A stretch of 64,000 bases of DNA from JAQCEJ01 sp040881995 (GTDB lineage: Bacteria > Planctomycetota > Planctomycetia > Planctomycetales > Planctomycetaceae). Numbering within the stretch: the first letter of the stretch is position 1; every line of letters starts with the position of its first letter. Positions 1 to 8,387 of this stretch are shown here, piece by piece. The notes under the pieces are model-generated. The model searched no databases. It saw nothing but the letters and a program-made list of their open reading frames with translations, and had not been told where the DNA came from. The position numbers were made by a program, and so were the translations under genes. The stretch is from the NCBI GenBank assembly GCA_040881995.1, contig JBBECD010000217.1, forward strand, positions 1-64,000. The letters run 5' to 3'.

Positions 1-80
1 ATTCAGCATAAATTCACAAGCCCTCTTTCTCAAAACTTTCTCGTAAAGTGCAGCCAAAGGGAGAGGGAGAAAGAGAAGAA

Positions 81-1379
81 TCACGATCTTGCAAACGTCG
101 ATTCCTTCGGTGCCATGTACCGCACGTCGAGATGCGGCGTTTCGAGACGCTTTTGTCCCGTCCCCAGCGATCGGCAACCGGCTTCGACCAGGCCGGAGGT
201 CAATAACGTCCGCTCGATCGGACAGGAGGCCTTGCCGGTCATGAAGGTCGCTTCGGCTTTCGACATCAGCTCGGCGGAGTACGACACGTTGGGCCGCGGC
301 GGCAGATAAAACAGGGTCGAGACTGGTTCCGCTTCTCCTTTAATGCGAGCGGCGAACGTGAAATCGTCGACGAGGCCGTTCATCAGCAGCATCGTTGCTT
401 TCACTCCGTCGGCGTATTCGATGCGGTACGCGATCGGCTCTTTCACCCATTCGCGAATTTGTTCGACGGTCGGGTAACGGTGACTGTAACTCTCCGGTTG
501 AGCCAGCGTTTGACTGCGCGACAGACACGCTTCGAACAATCGCGGATCCCAGCCGCCGTCGTTCCAGTTGCCGGCGTCCATCCCTTGCCAGATCGCATCA
601 CCCTGCAGCGCCTGCACGGCGACGACGCCGGTCTCGCCCCCCTTGCGGCGCTCGGCCATGCATTGAATGACTTCCAGCGCATGAAAATCGTAACTGTCGA
701 TCCCGCCGATGGCGACGCACAACATCTCTTCGACCTCGGCACCATAGGGCATATCGATCGACGGCATCCGCCACGTCACGGGCAGCGACGACCCCGCCGC
801 GAAACCGAAGTCGAGTTCGCGCGAGATGTCGACCATCTCCTTCGCCCATTCCCATTTCCACGAGAGATGCTTGTCGTTGAACACCGGCAACGCCCGGCCA
901 TCCTCGCGAAAGACATTGGTCACCTGCTTGAAAAATTCGTAACGCGGATATTTCGTCTGACCGAATTCGCTTTTGGGATAGTTCCCGTGCTCGCCGATGA
1001 TCAGCACGGCGTCGACGGCAAGTTTGTCCCCGCCGCAGCGAAGGGCCTCGGCAATCGACGGATAAATCGGGAACCCGAATTCTTCGGACCGTTGGCGCGC
1101 GAGGTCGTTATCGGGAAACTGATCGACATACGCCGTCACCACGTCGAGCGGCGGATGATGCCAACCGCCGCCGCTCGGGTAGCCGACCAGAAACCGCTCG
1201 GCCATATGCCAGGCGTGATTGAGATAACGCCATTCGGTGGTGACGATGGCGAGACGCTTGTGTTCTACGTTCTCGGATTCCGCAGCCCGCGCTGATGCGC
1301 CGGCCGAAATCATCCGCCCCGCGGCAAGTCCCGCTCCCATGACTCCGAGAAATGTGCGTCGATCGAGCATGTTGTTCAT
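81..1379 (-). CDS. Tat-exported planctomycete protein of unknown function
   Basis: The 432-residue product begins with a twin-arginine signal (RRTFLG at residues 7-12 followed by an Ala/Gly-rich hydrophobic stretch), so export of a folded, possibly cofactor-bearing protein is likely. The mature part has no motif I can assign with certainty; a pattern of Asp, His and Trp residues (for example GEHGNYP and NDKHLSWKWEW) would suit a metal or sugar ligand site. The overall look resembles secreted planctomycete proteins found near sugar-metabolism genes, but that is an impression only. It lies upstream of, and co-directional with nothing obvious; the MoxR gene to its right is on the same strand, about 100 bases away. 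Real coding is supported by length, signal and codon bias. Confidence 0.85.
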   Translation of the reverse strand: MNNMLDRRTFLGVMGAGLAAGRMISAGASARAAESENVEHKRLAIVTTEWRYLNHAWHMAERFLVGYPSGGGWHHPPLDVVTAYVDQFPDNDLARQRSEEFGFPIYPSIAEALRCGGDKLAVDAVLIIGEHGNYPKSEFGQTKYPRYEFFKQVTNVFREDGRALPVFNDKHLSWKWEWAKEMVDISRELDFGFAAGSSLPVTWRMPSIDMPYGAEVEEMLCVAIGGIDSYDFHALEVIQCMAERRKGGETGVVAVQALQGDAIWQGMDAGNWNDGGWDPRLFEACLSRSQTLAQPESYSHRYPTVEQIREWVKEPIAYRIEYADGVKATMLLMNGLVDDFTFAARIKGEAEPVSTLFYLPPRPNVSYSAELMSKAEATFMTGKASCPIERTLLTSGLVEAGCRSLGTGQKRLETPHLDVRYMAPKESTFARS

Positions 1380-1479
1380 CCTTTCGGTGAAGAGGCGAGG
1401 ATCAAGAGTCGAGAAACACGAGCCAGAATAAGAAAGGGAGGGCGTCTCGTCGAGGCAAACCGCGAGCGACCCGACTCAC

Positions 1480-2436
1480 CTACCGCGGCACGGGAATCTC
1501 TCGCAGAATCTGGCGCAAAATTTCTCCCGCGCGGACCCGCTGGCCCTCGCGGATCAGGCCTTTGCAGATCATGCGGTGCGATAGGACCGGGACGGCGAGG
1601 GCTTTGACGTCGTCGGGGATGACGTAATTCCGCCCCTGCATGAAGGCGTGCGCCTGCACGGTTCGGTACAGCGTCAAGGCGCCGCGGGTGCTGACGCCCA
1701 GCGAAAGTTCTTCGTGATTCCGCGTCGCCCCGATGATGTCGAGGATGTAGTCGTTAACCGAGTCTTCGACGGTGACGTCGCGGACCTCCCGTTGCACGAT
1801 GCGCAATTGGTCGAGCGTAATCGACGGTTTGATGCGATCGACCGGTTGGCCGTCGCGGTGGCTGGTGAGCACGCGGCGTTCGACTTCGCGCTCGGGATAA
1901 CCGATTTCGACGCACAGCGTAAAGCGGTCGAGTTGATTTTCCGGCAGGGGAAACGTCCCTTCGTACTCGAACGGGTTTTGCGTCGCCAATACGAAGAAGG
2001 GAGCGACGAGCGGGTACGTTTTCCCCTCGACCGAGACCTGTCCCTCGTTCATCGCTTCGAGCAACGCGCTTTGCGTTCGCGGCGTGGTGCGGTTGATTTC
2101 GTCCGCCAGCAGCACGTGCGTGAAAATCGGCCCCCGGCGGAATTCGAAATCTCCCATGTTGGGAAGAAATACGCTCGAACCGAGAATATCGCTGGGAAGC
2201 ATGTCGGGCGTGAACTGCAGCCGGGTGAACGTGCAATCGAGACTTTTCGCGATCGCTTTGGCGAGCGTCGTTTTGCCGACGCCCGGTGCATCTTCGATGA
2301 GGATGTGACCTTCGGCCAAGAGGGCGACCACGGCGAGCCGCACCGCATCGGGTTTGCCGATCAGGGCGATGGAAATATTTTCAATTAACTGGGCGATTTG
2401 AATTTTCGTCTCAGCAATCACAGTCGCTCCGATCAT
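1480..2436 (-). CDS. MoxR-family AAA+ ATPase
   Basis: A MoxR-type AAA+ ATPase of about 318 residues. Walker A (APGVGKTT) lies near residue 50, Walker B with sensor context (LLADEINRTTPRTQSALLEAM) in the middle, and the AAA lid domain (residues about 230-318) follows. MoxR proteins act as chaperones that help metal-cofactor insertion or protein-complex assembly and usually sit beside a DUF58 and VWA-domain membrane gene. No such partner adjoins this copy, so its client is unknown. The frame can be extended 11 codons to a TTG at 2469, but the ATG at 2436 is preferred, preceded by AGGAG at a slightly long spacing. Confidence 0.93.
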   Translation of the reverse strand: MIGATVIAETKIQIAQLIENISIALIGKPDAVRLAVVALLAEGHILIEDAPGVGKTTLAKAIAKSLDCTFTRLQFTPDMLPSDILGSSVFLPNMGDFEFRRGPIFTHVLLADEINRTTPRTQSALLEAMNEGQVSVEGKTYPLVAPFFVLATQNPFEYEGTFPLPENQLDRFTLCVEIGYPEREVERRVLTSHRDGQPVDRIKPSITLDQLRIVQREVRDVTVEDSVNDYILDIIGATRNHEELSLGVSTRGALTLYRTVQAHAFMQGRNYVIPDDVKALAVPVLSHRMICKGLIREGQRVRAGEILRQILREIPVPR

Positions 2437-2469
2437 TGGGGTTCTGTTCTCTCCTGTGCAAGGAAACAA

Positions 2470-2805
2470 GAGGGACGTGAAATCGCATTATAGTCGCGAA
2501 ACGCGGCGGCGAAAACTATCAGGTTGGCAAACTCTAACGATCGGGAGGTCTTTGCCGATATCGTCAAGAAGGATTGGTTGTGCTGATTTTTTCGAGTTGA
2601 CGAATTCTAACGGCCGAACTGATAAAAGGGGGGATCTCGCCTGAATGTCACGTCCGCGATTCCAGCATAATCTTTCACTCACGTTTTTTTCTGTTACCTG
2701 GCTCACAGAGCGATGCAATTGATACGGGGACGACTGAACCGCATCGTTTCTTGCGTCTATTACGAAGATTTCATCGGCTTAGCGAAAGAAATATGAGGAA
2801 GTCTG
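2470..2805. other. intergenic region between divergent genes, possible promoter
   Basis: No gene is evident. The region separates the leftward MoxR gene from the rightward PAP2 gene. A TTGACG at 2597-2602 is followed 18 bases later by GATAAA at 2621-2626, which resembles a housekeeping -35/-10 pair pointing at the PAP2 gene. This is a visual match only. Confidence 0.3.
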
Positions 2806-2880
2806 TTGTTTTCCTTAGAAATCCCCACCACATTCCGGCGCAGCGCACTCTGGCCGCGAAGTACGAGCGCGAATGCCGCG

Positions 2881-4164
2881 ATGCGACGACCGCACGACGC
2901 AGACGGTGCGCCCCGGTACATTCACCGTTCGGCCGTGCTCGCATTACTGTGGGTGACGGTGGGCATCGGCTGCCAATCGGCCGGACTCACCCGTTCGACC
3001 GATGCCGTCGATGGCGAAACGTTTCATGCGCATTTTGAGAGCGTCAGTGATTCGGCGGCCGAAGCGACGCGCTCGGCAAAAACTCAACCGAACGAAACTC
3101 GGTCAAAGATCACTCCGGCGATTTACTACGTCCCGGCGATGGGGGAATCCCACCCGAACGGCGGGGACGGCCGTATCCTGAAAACGGAACGAATCGAAAC
3201 GACGGATCGAACGTCGCCGCCGATTTATCGATTGATGCCCTCGCCGTTCGATCGACCGCGCTATCCGTCGATTTCTGCGGAGTTGATGAAGTCGGTGGTG
3301 AATCGACGCCCCAGGATGAAGCGATCGTTTCCGATTCGATTAGCGGCGTTTCGAGACGCTGAGCCGGAATTTGCCGAGGCCGATTCGTCGGAGGAAGCCC
3401 CTTTCACCGGCAGCGAAATCGAGGACAACGAGACATTCGAGGGGTCGCCGGTCTTTGCTCCAAATTTTCGAACGCAGTTCCGCAACGACGTCCGCGGTTT
3501 TCTTCCCGACGTGTGGAACGACACGCAGGCGATTGCCAACTGGCACAACGGCGCCTGGATTCTCGGGGCGACCGGAATTGCTCTCGCCTTGCGCGCCGAC
3601 GCAGATGACGAAGTCCGTCAAAAGACCGCCGAGCATCCCGATCGCTGGGGCGATGGCTCGCACGTGCTCGGAAAACTCGGCGAAGTGCAGTGGCAAGTCC
3701 CAGCGATTTTGCTCGTCTACGGCAACAGCGTCTGGACCGAAGACGTACAACTCCACGATTTCTCGCGATCGCTGATCAACGCCTACACGATTACCGGCGT
3801 GAGCACCGTCGCCCTTAAAGGAATCGCCAACACCGAACGCCCGAGCGACGAATGGAACGATGGCGATCTCGGCTTTCCGTCGTTCCATACATCGAGTTCG
3901 TTCACCATCGCCGCCGTTGTTGAAGAGTATTACGGAATCGAACGGGCGGCACCGTTGTATGTGCTCGCCGGACTCATCGGCTGGAGCCGCATCGACGAAC
4001 GCGATCACGATTTGTCGGATGTGGTGTTCGGGGCGATGCTCGGGTACATCGTCGGCAAATCGGTCGCGGCGTATCATCTGCACGACGACCCCCGCGTCCG
4101 CATCCGCCCGACGTATTCGCAAATCAACGAAACGTACGGCGTGATGTTCGAGACGTCGTATTAA
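2881..4164 (+). CDS. PAP2-superfamily phosphatase-like lipoprotein
   Basis: The C-terminal half carries a PAP2 (type 2 phosphatidic acid phosphatase) core: KGIANTERPS, then the SFHTSSSF signature (phosphatase motif PSGH-like, here FHTSSS), then SRIDERDHDLSDVV with the conserved Arg and the catalytic His next to Asp. These enzymes remove phosphate from lipid or small-molecule phosphates at the outer side of the membrane. The N-terminal 200 residues are low-complexity and lineage-specific. Starting at the ATG at 2881 gives MRRPHDADG then a hydrophobic stretch ending VTVGIGC, a plausible lipobox. The frame is open from 2806, but that start would bury the signal. The first motif reads ERPS rather than the usual K-x6-RP pattern, still compatible. 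Confidence 0.8.
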   Translation: MRRPHDADGAPRYIHRSAVLALLWVTVGIGCQSAGLTRSTDAVDGETFHAHFESVSDSAAEATRSAKTQPNETRSKITPAIYYVPAMGESHPNGGDGRILKTERIETTDRTSPPIYRLMPSPFDRPRYPSISAELMKSVVNRRPRMKRSFPIRLAAFRDAEPEFAEADSSEEAPFTGSEIEDNETFEGSPVFAPNFRTQFRNDVRGFLPDVWNDTQAIANWHNGAWILGATGIALALRADADDEVRQKTAEHPDRWGDGSHVLGKLGEVQWQVPAILLVYGNSVWTEDVQLHDFSRSLINAYTITGVSTVALKGIANTERPSDEWNDGDLGFPSFHTSSSFTIAAVVEEYYGIERAAPLYVLAGLIGWSRIDERDHDLSDVVFGAMLGYIVGKSVAAYHLHDDPRVRIRPTYSQINETYGVMFETSY

Positions 4165-4188
4165 CCCGGATCATTCATGACCTCTTAC

Positions 4189-4211
4189 TAGCCCGAAACG
4201 CAAGCGAGGGA
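4189..4211 (+). repeat. 23-nt interspersed repeat (AGCCCGAA.CGCAAGCGAGGG)
   Basis: This short element matches a second copy at 49495-49518 in opposite orientation with one difference. Both lie just downstream of a gene end in non-coding DNA. Such elements are frequent in planctomycete intergenic DNA from general knowledge; function unknown. Confidence 0.55.
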
Positions 4212-4227
4212 CAGTGAAGATCGCGTC

Positions 4228-4269
4228 AAATTCAGCGCAAAAACCGCCATGCACAGAGGTTGTGTTACG
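4228..4269 (-). repeat. half copy of the 75-bp TIR element
   Basis: Read on the minus strand it matches the first half of the 75-bp elements at 30462, 49316 and 58315, including the terminal inverted repeat (ten of eleven bases) and the following CTCTGTGC. The other half is missing, so it is a solo end or deletion product. Confidence 0.6.
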
Positions 4270-4316
4270 ATTGTTGACGATCGCCATGCCGCTGGCAGAC
4301 GGTCGAGCGTCGATCA

Positions 4317-4802
4317 TCACGTCAACTCGTTGATCTTTTCAGCGACTTCCTGCACGTGCCCCTTGACGGAAACCTTCGGCCAAATCGCGGCGAGTTTCCC
4401 GGCTTTGTCGATGAGGAACGTCGATCGCTGAATGCCCATCGACTTCTTGCCGTACATATTCTTCTCGACCCAGACGCCGTATTTTTCGGCAATGGCGTGA
4501 TCGGGGTCGGAGAGCAGGGTGAAGGGTAGCGAGAATTTCTCGATGAACTTCTCGTGCGATTCGACGTTATCGGGGCTGATTCCCAAAATAACCGTCTCGC
4601 CTTTGTCAAATTGGGTCATCTGATCGCGGAAATCGCATGCCTCGGTGGTACATCCGGGGGTATTGTCGCGCGGATAAAAATAGAGCACGACGTTCTTTTT
4701 CCCTTTGAATTGGCTGAGTTTGACCTTTCCCTCCGGGAAGGCGGCGAGTTCAAAAGCGGGGGCGCGATCGCCCGGTTTCAGGTTGGCGTCGGAGGCGGGC
4801 AT
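4317..4802 (-). CDS. bcp: BCP-type peroxiredoxin (thiol peroxidase)
   Basis: A 161-residue thioredoxin-fold peroxidase that reduces hydrogen peroxide and organic hydroperoxides, using thioredoxin as electron donor in the cytoplasm. The motif YPRDNTPGCTTEACDF holds the peroxidatic Cys51 and a second Cys56 five residues later, the atypical two-cysteine arrangement of BCP proteins. Length is normal for the family. The frame continues to 4859, but the ATG at 4802 has AAAGGA seven to eight bases upstream and gives the canonical N-terminus (LKPGDRAPAFEL), so it is chosen. It stands alone, convergent with the PAP2 gene. Confidence 0.96.
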   Translation of the reverse strand: MPASDANLKPGDRAPAFELAAFPEGKVKLSQFKGKKNVVLYFYPRDNTPGCTTEACDFRDQMTQFDKGETVILGISPDNVESHEKFIEKFSLPFTLLSDPDHAIAEKYGVWVEKNMYGKKSMGIQRSTFLIDKAGKLAAIWPKVSVKGHVQEVAEKINELT

Positions 4803-5318
4803 GTTCAAATTTCCTTTCGGCTCTGCTGTTGCAAACTCGACGGATGATCTCAACATCAAGCGGCCGTGCAGGTTCCAGTGACGGCCCCGCCAGTATCATA
4901 TGCCTTGCGGCGGAAAATACCATCGAACAAGCCACAAACTCTCGCGTTTTTTTCGTGAGATAGGCGGCCCCTTCAAGCAGAATGCCCCGCGAAAACCGAC
5001 CGCCGAGATTTCGAGATCGTCATGTTGTCGTAATATATTCCCACGTCAGAAGATAACTCGAACATGCTGTGGTGAGAGACGGTGGCGGCGGCAAATTCGC
5101 GTTTCGATCGGAAGATCAACGCGCCATGACACTTGACCCTCTAAACGCCTACGCCCATAATAAAATGCTCTTTGATTGAGACGTCACGGATGGACGCCAG
5201 TGAGTAAATCCTCTTTTCCGCAGGGGCCGGGCTTGTGAACGTTCCTGCATGTGTTGCCGGAACGGTGCCGGCCGACCGCCGAAAAATCGACTTGTAGAAA
5301 TCCAGGTTCTCTGTCATC
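4803..5318. other. intergenic region, no gene seen
   Basis: Short frames here lack homologous-looking sequence or Shine-Dalgarno sites. It must hold the promoters of the divergent bcp and dksA-like genes. No repeat or hairpin of note was recognised. Confidence 0.5.
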
Positions 5319-5711
5319 ATGAAAAAAGACGAAATCGACAAATACAAGGCCCTCTTGGTTTCGATTCAGGCGCGGCTGCGAGGCGATGTACAGCAGTTGA
5401 CGGACGAAACGCTCGACCGTCACGACGTGGGAGTGGAGTCGAAGTCGCCCACCCATCTCGCCGAACTCGGTTCCGAAGCCTATGAACAGGATTTCTCGCT
5501 CAGGTTTATCGAGAACGAACAAGAAACGTTGGAAGAAATTACCGCGGCTCTCACACGCATCGAACATGGAGTCTACGGCATGTGTGAGATGTGCCTGCAG
5601 GCGGGCGTTCCCTCATCGAAAGCGGCGATTTTGAAAGCACGCCTTAAAGCCATCCCTTATGCACGGAACTGCGTCGAATGCGAACGGAAGCGCGAAAAGC
5701 TGACACTATGA
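5319..5711 (+). CDS. DksA/TraR-family zinc-finger protein
   Basis: A 130-residue protein with an N-terminal coiled-coil region (residues 1-80, rich in Glu, Gln and Leu) and a C-terminal four-cysteine zinc finger: Cys89 and Cys92 (CEMC) with Cys118 and Cys121 (CVEC). This is the DksA/TraR family, whose members bind RNA polymerase through the secondary channel and modulate initiation, often with ppGpp. The acidic DxxD tip typical of DksA is not clear, so its exact activity is uncertain. Its stop codon overlaps the lspA start (ATGA at 5708-5711), so the two are probably translated together. Confidence 0.9.
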   Translation: MKKDEIDKYKALLVSIQARLRGDVQQLTDETLDRHDVGVESKSPTHLAELGSEAYEQDFSLRFIENEQETLEEITAALTRIEHGVYGMCEMCLQAGVPSSKAAILKARLKAIPYARNCVECERKREKLTL

Positions 5712-6298
5712 CGAAAAACTACCCCGCGAACCGCTGGATCTCCTTTTGGCTGCTGGTCGTGTTAGGGGTTGCGCTCGATTTATATTCGAAAGCAGTCGTC
5801 TTTCAGAATCTGGGTTATCCCAACCGGCAGGGACCGTTGCTCTGGGAATCCAGCACCGGCTGGTTGACGTTCCGCTTCGTCACCAGTTTTAATCACGGCG
5901 CCCTGTGGGGCTTCGGCCAAGGGTTCACCCTCGTCTTCGCCACGCTCAGCGTTGTCGCCGTCATCGGTGTGGTCTATTGGCTCTTCTTTCGCAATGGTGC
6001 ATCCAGTTTATGGATGACCGTCTCGCTGGGCTTCGTCACCGCCGGCGCCCTCGGCAATTTGTACGACCGACTGGCTCTGCACGGCTACGTTGTGGACGGC
6101 GAACCGATCTACGCCGTCCGCGATTTTCTGCTCTTCACGTTCGGCACGTTTCATTGGCCGGTGTTCAACTTCGCCGACGTCTTTCTGGTGACCGGTTCGA
6201 TCATGCTGATCCTGCAATCGCTGTTCATGCAGCCGGCGGACGAAGCGGTCGCCGTGGCGACGAATACCGACGCAACATCGCTGAAAAAAGCGACGTAG
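5708..6298 (+). CDS. lspA: lipoprotein signal peptidase (signal peptidase II)
   Basis: A 196-residue integral membrane aspartyl protease that removes the signal peptide of diacylglyceryl-modified prolipoproteins. Four hydrophobic segments are visible. The catalytic Asp pair lies in GNLYDR (Asp120) and FNFADV (Asp157); the upstream FNHGALWG corresponds to the family's conserved FNxGxAFG region, with Leu-Trp in place of Ala-Phe. The start at 5708 overlaps the stop of the dksA-like gene. The earlier in-frame codon at 5678 would lie inside that gene. The window encodes several lipoproteins that would be substrates. Confidence 0.95.
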   Translation: MTKNYPANRWISFWLLVVLGVALDLYSKAVVFQNLGYPNRQGPLLWESSTGWLTFRFVTSFNHGALWGFGQGFTLVFATLSVVAVIGVVYWLFFRNGASSLWMTVSLGFVTAGALGNLYDRLALHGYVVDGEPIYAVRDFLLFTFGTFHWPVFNFADVFLVTGSIMLILQSLFMQPADEAVAVATNTDATSLKKAT

Positions 6299-6312
6299 CC
6301 GGCGGTTTTCTT

Positions 6313-6361
6313 CACCTCTCCCGCCGGGAGAGGTCGACTGCGTAGCAGTCGGGTGAGGGCA
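6313..6361 (-). repeat. copy of the CCCTCA-CTCCC double-hairpin repeat
   Basis: Two adjacent palindromes (CCTCTCCCGCCGGGAGAGG and GACTGCGTAGCAGTC) ending in GGTGAGGGC. It is the inverse-orientation member of a pair with 6407-6455, directly after lspA. Confidence 0.7.
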
Positions 6362-6406
6362 CATTATTCTTGATTGGTTCTTACTCGCGATCGAACGTCC
6401 ACCCCG

Positions 6407-6455
6407 CCCCTCACCCGGCCGCTGCGCGGCCACCCTCTCCCGCCGGGCGAGGGTT
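6407..6455 (+). repeat. copy of the CCCTCA-CTCCC double-hairpin repeat
   Basis: CCCTCACCC followed by the hairpin GGCCGCTGCGCGGCC and then CCCTCTCCCGCCGGGCGAGGG. Lies between the convergent lspA and DUF486 genes and may serve as a bidirectional transcript end. Confidence 0.7.
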
Positions 6456-6513
6456 TGAACAGGGCTCGTATAACGCACCCCGCCAGTGTGATTTCGCTCC
6501 TCATATCGAGACT

Positions 6514-6915
6514 TTACCGCGCATCCGCATCGCCGTCGAAAGGAGCGTGTGACTCAACCGGCGTCACCTCGACCGCAGCCGGCGGACGCGGGAAAGCGTG
6601 CACGAAAAATACCGCGGCGAGAATGAACCCGAAGCCCACGACGTCGTTCCAGCGCAGGGTTTCTTTGAGGTAGACCACCGAAAAAATCGCGAAGATAACC
6701 AGCGTGATCACCTCCTGAATCATCTTCAGTTGAGGTGCCGAGAATTGCCGGTGCCCCCAGCGATTGGCGGGTACCTGGAAGCAGTACTCGACGAAGGCGA
6801 TCCCCCAGCTCACAAGAATCACGATCCACAGGGGATTCTCCTTAAACTTCAAATGCCCGTACCAGGCGAACGTCATGAAGATATTCGAGAAAACCAGCAG
6901 AATCACCGTCAGCAT
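6514..6915 (-). CDS. DUF486 / DMT-family small membrane protein
   Basis: A 133-residue hydrophobic protein with four predicted transmembrane segments, beginning MLTVILLVFSNIFMTFAWYG and containing the conserved QVPANRWG and LKMIQEV segments of the DUF486 family (drug/metabolite-transporter-like, half-size). Such proteins are assumed to act as dimeric transporters, but no substrate is known. GAGGG sits seven bases upstream of the ATG at 6915. Monocistronic, convergent with lspA. Confidence 0.9.
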   Translation of the reverse strand: MLTVILLVFSNIFMTFAWYGHLKFKENPLWIVILVSWGIAFVEYCFQVPANRWGHRQFSAPQLKMIQEVITLVIFAIFSVVYLKETLRWNDVVGFGFILAAVFFVHAFPRPPAAVEVTPVESHAPFDGDADAR

Positions 6916-7134
6916 AATGATCCCTCAGGAGCTGTGAAAACCTCGCATTGACGCCGTAAGCCGGGTCGAGCGGCGACCAGTGGTTCAATTATTGCAGGTC
7001 ATCACCAGAAGAAAAAGCCGCCGTGCGGGCGGGGACCAGCGAGCGGGGAGCGTAAGCTCCCTGAGTTTACCCGCGACGCAACGCGGAACGCTTCGTTCCA
7101 CGCGAATCAGCCCCGATCCCCCACAACCGACCCC

Positions 7135-7150
7135 CGTTTCACGTGAAACA
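7135..7150. promoter_or_regulatory. parS-like ParB binding site
   Basis: GTTTCACGTGAAAC at 7136-7149 is a perfect 14-base palindrome. With its flanks it matches the 16-base bacterial parS consensus (TGTTTCACGTGAAACA) at 15 of 16 positions. Chromosomal parS sites load the ParB clamp for origin segregation and cluster near oriC. It lies in non-coding DNA. parA and parB are not in the window. A match this exact is unlikely by chance in 64 kb. Confidence 0.75.
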
Positions 7151-7231
7151 ACGAGTCTGAAAACCGCAAGGCAAAAATCAAGCGAAAATGCAGCGAAATG
7201 CGCATCTGCGCGCACTTTGCGCGCGTCATAA

Positions 7232-7279
7232 CTCCTTCTCCCACCGGGAGAAGGTGGCCGAAGGCCGGATGAGGGCGCC
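7232..7279 (-). repeat. copy of the CCCTCATCC-GGCCTTCGGCC-CTTCTCCC repeat
   Basis: Two palindromes, GGCCGAAGGCC and CTTCTCCCACCGGGAGAAG, arranged as in the copies at 38580, 40099, 41430 and 49558. Confidence 0.75.
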
Positions 7280-7685
7280 TTGGGGGCGTAAAATACGCCA
7301 AAAAACCACGAAAAAACGACAAAAATCGACGATTTGCGCGCATTTGCGCTTAATTCAGCGCCAGAAATCGCGACGAATTCGACGTCGTGTCCGAAATCGA
7401 ACTCATGACGTCGTCAGCCCTTACGAACCCCTCACCGGTACGCGCAATTGCGCGCTGCGCACGCATGTCATCACGTGCATGTAAACCGGCGACTTTTGTC
7501 GGTGAAGCCCCTCCCAAGCCACCAATCCAGGAAGCCGAGGTAAACCAGGCAACCCCCAATCACCCGCCGTTGCCAGACACGCAAATTCCCCAACAAACCG
7601 GGCCGAAATATGGAGAAAATGGTGAAGCCGGGATAGCAAACATCGCCGCAAAAAGTTGTTTTGATATACATTTTGCGCTCACTAA

Positions 7686-7742
7686 ACGCGCGCAAAAGTG
7701 CCACTCGCGCGCTCAAAAGCGTCACTCGCGAACGCAAAAGCA
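7686..7742. repeat. imperfect 20-22-bp tandem repeat
   Basis: Three units built on GCGCAAAAG...CACTCGC follow one another: GCGCAAAAGTGCCACTCGC, GCGCTCAAAAGCGTCACTCGC, then GAACGCAAAAGCAGGAC. The spacing suggests iterons or a decayed minisatellite. Confidence 0.5.
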
Positions 7743-8228
7743 GGACTTTGCGCGGATCTGCGCACTATTGCAAACAACACTTGGGGAGGATGACGCGAGT
7801 GCGGACGTTTTCGGGGTTCGGGGTCAGTGGTCCGTCGTCAGTGGTCCGTGAAGAGGCCCGGCGATGACCTCGCCCAGCCGCCGACCCGCTCCGCGCAACC
7901 ATACGCCTAAAGAGGAGTTGATGCTTCGCATCATTTTGGGATCGATGTTTCGGAATCGGAGCCGTGTTTGAGAAATGAATTGCTGTTTCGGAAGGGGGAG
8001 CGTTGTTTGGGAATAGGATCGATGCCGCGCGCGAAAAGATGTGGGTATCGCCGGGTGATTTTTGATGCGTGACTTGACGGCTTCATAGCACCCGGTTGTA
8101 ATCATAGCACTGATCGGTTGTCGCGAGTGAATCACGGTCCCGAACCGAGTCACCGACATGAACACAGTCACCTCGCAACGTCGTACCCTCTTGAGTCTGC
8201 ACTCCGACCAGCCGACACCTTTGGTTGC

Positions 8229-8309
8229 CACTGCTGAAGGGCTCTGCATTCAGCAGTGCTCTTGCCGATTCAGCGACGAAGCACTGCTGACCCAAAGCTG
8301 TCAGCAGTG
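8229..8309. repeat. tandem pair of CACTGCTGA hairpins
   Basis: CACTGCTGAA (8229-8238) pairs with TTCAGCAGTG (8249-8258), and CACTGCTGAC (8282-8291) pairs with GTCAGCAGTG (8300-8309). A diverged relative of the first hairpin is at 11446-11479. They lie 80 bases upstream of the secreted-protein gene at 8388. Confidence 0.65.
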
Positions 8310-8387
8310 GCGCCTGCGCGATAGGCCGCACCCGGCGGTCTACAGGTGATAGGCACAAACGATCTATTGACAAGGTGTGTGAAGAAG

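Larger units (their letters stand above)
6916..8387. other. 1.47-kb gene-free region with parS and repeats
   Basis: Frames in this stretch are short, overlap in all directions and show no protein-like pattern. It holds the parS palindrome at 7135-7150, a double-hairpin repeat at 7232-7279, GCGC-rich words (GCGCATTTGCGC, TTTGCGCGC) between 7190 and 7460, imperfect 20-22-base tandem repeats at 7686-7742, a direct repeat at 7823-7850 and paired hairpins at 8229-8309. Confidence 0.6.

Noticed and set aside
459..1295. 278-residue frame antisense to the Tat protein gene
   Set aside because: Shadow frame; the Tat-signal gene on the other strand is clear.
7387..7851. 154-residue frame in the gene-free region
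   Set aside because: It consists of degenerate Ser/Arg/Gln words and repeats (QWSVVSGP tail from the direct repeat) with no start signal.
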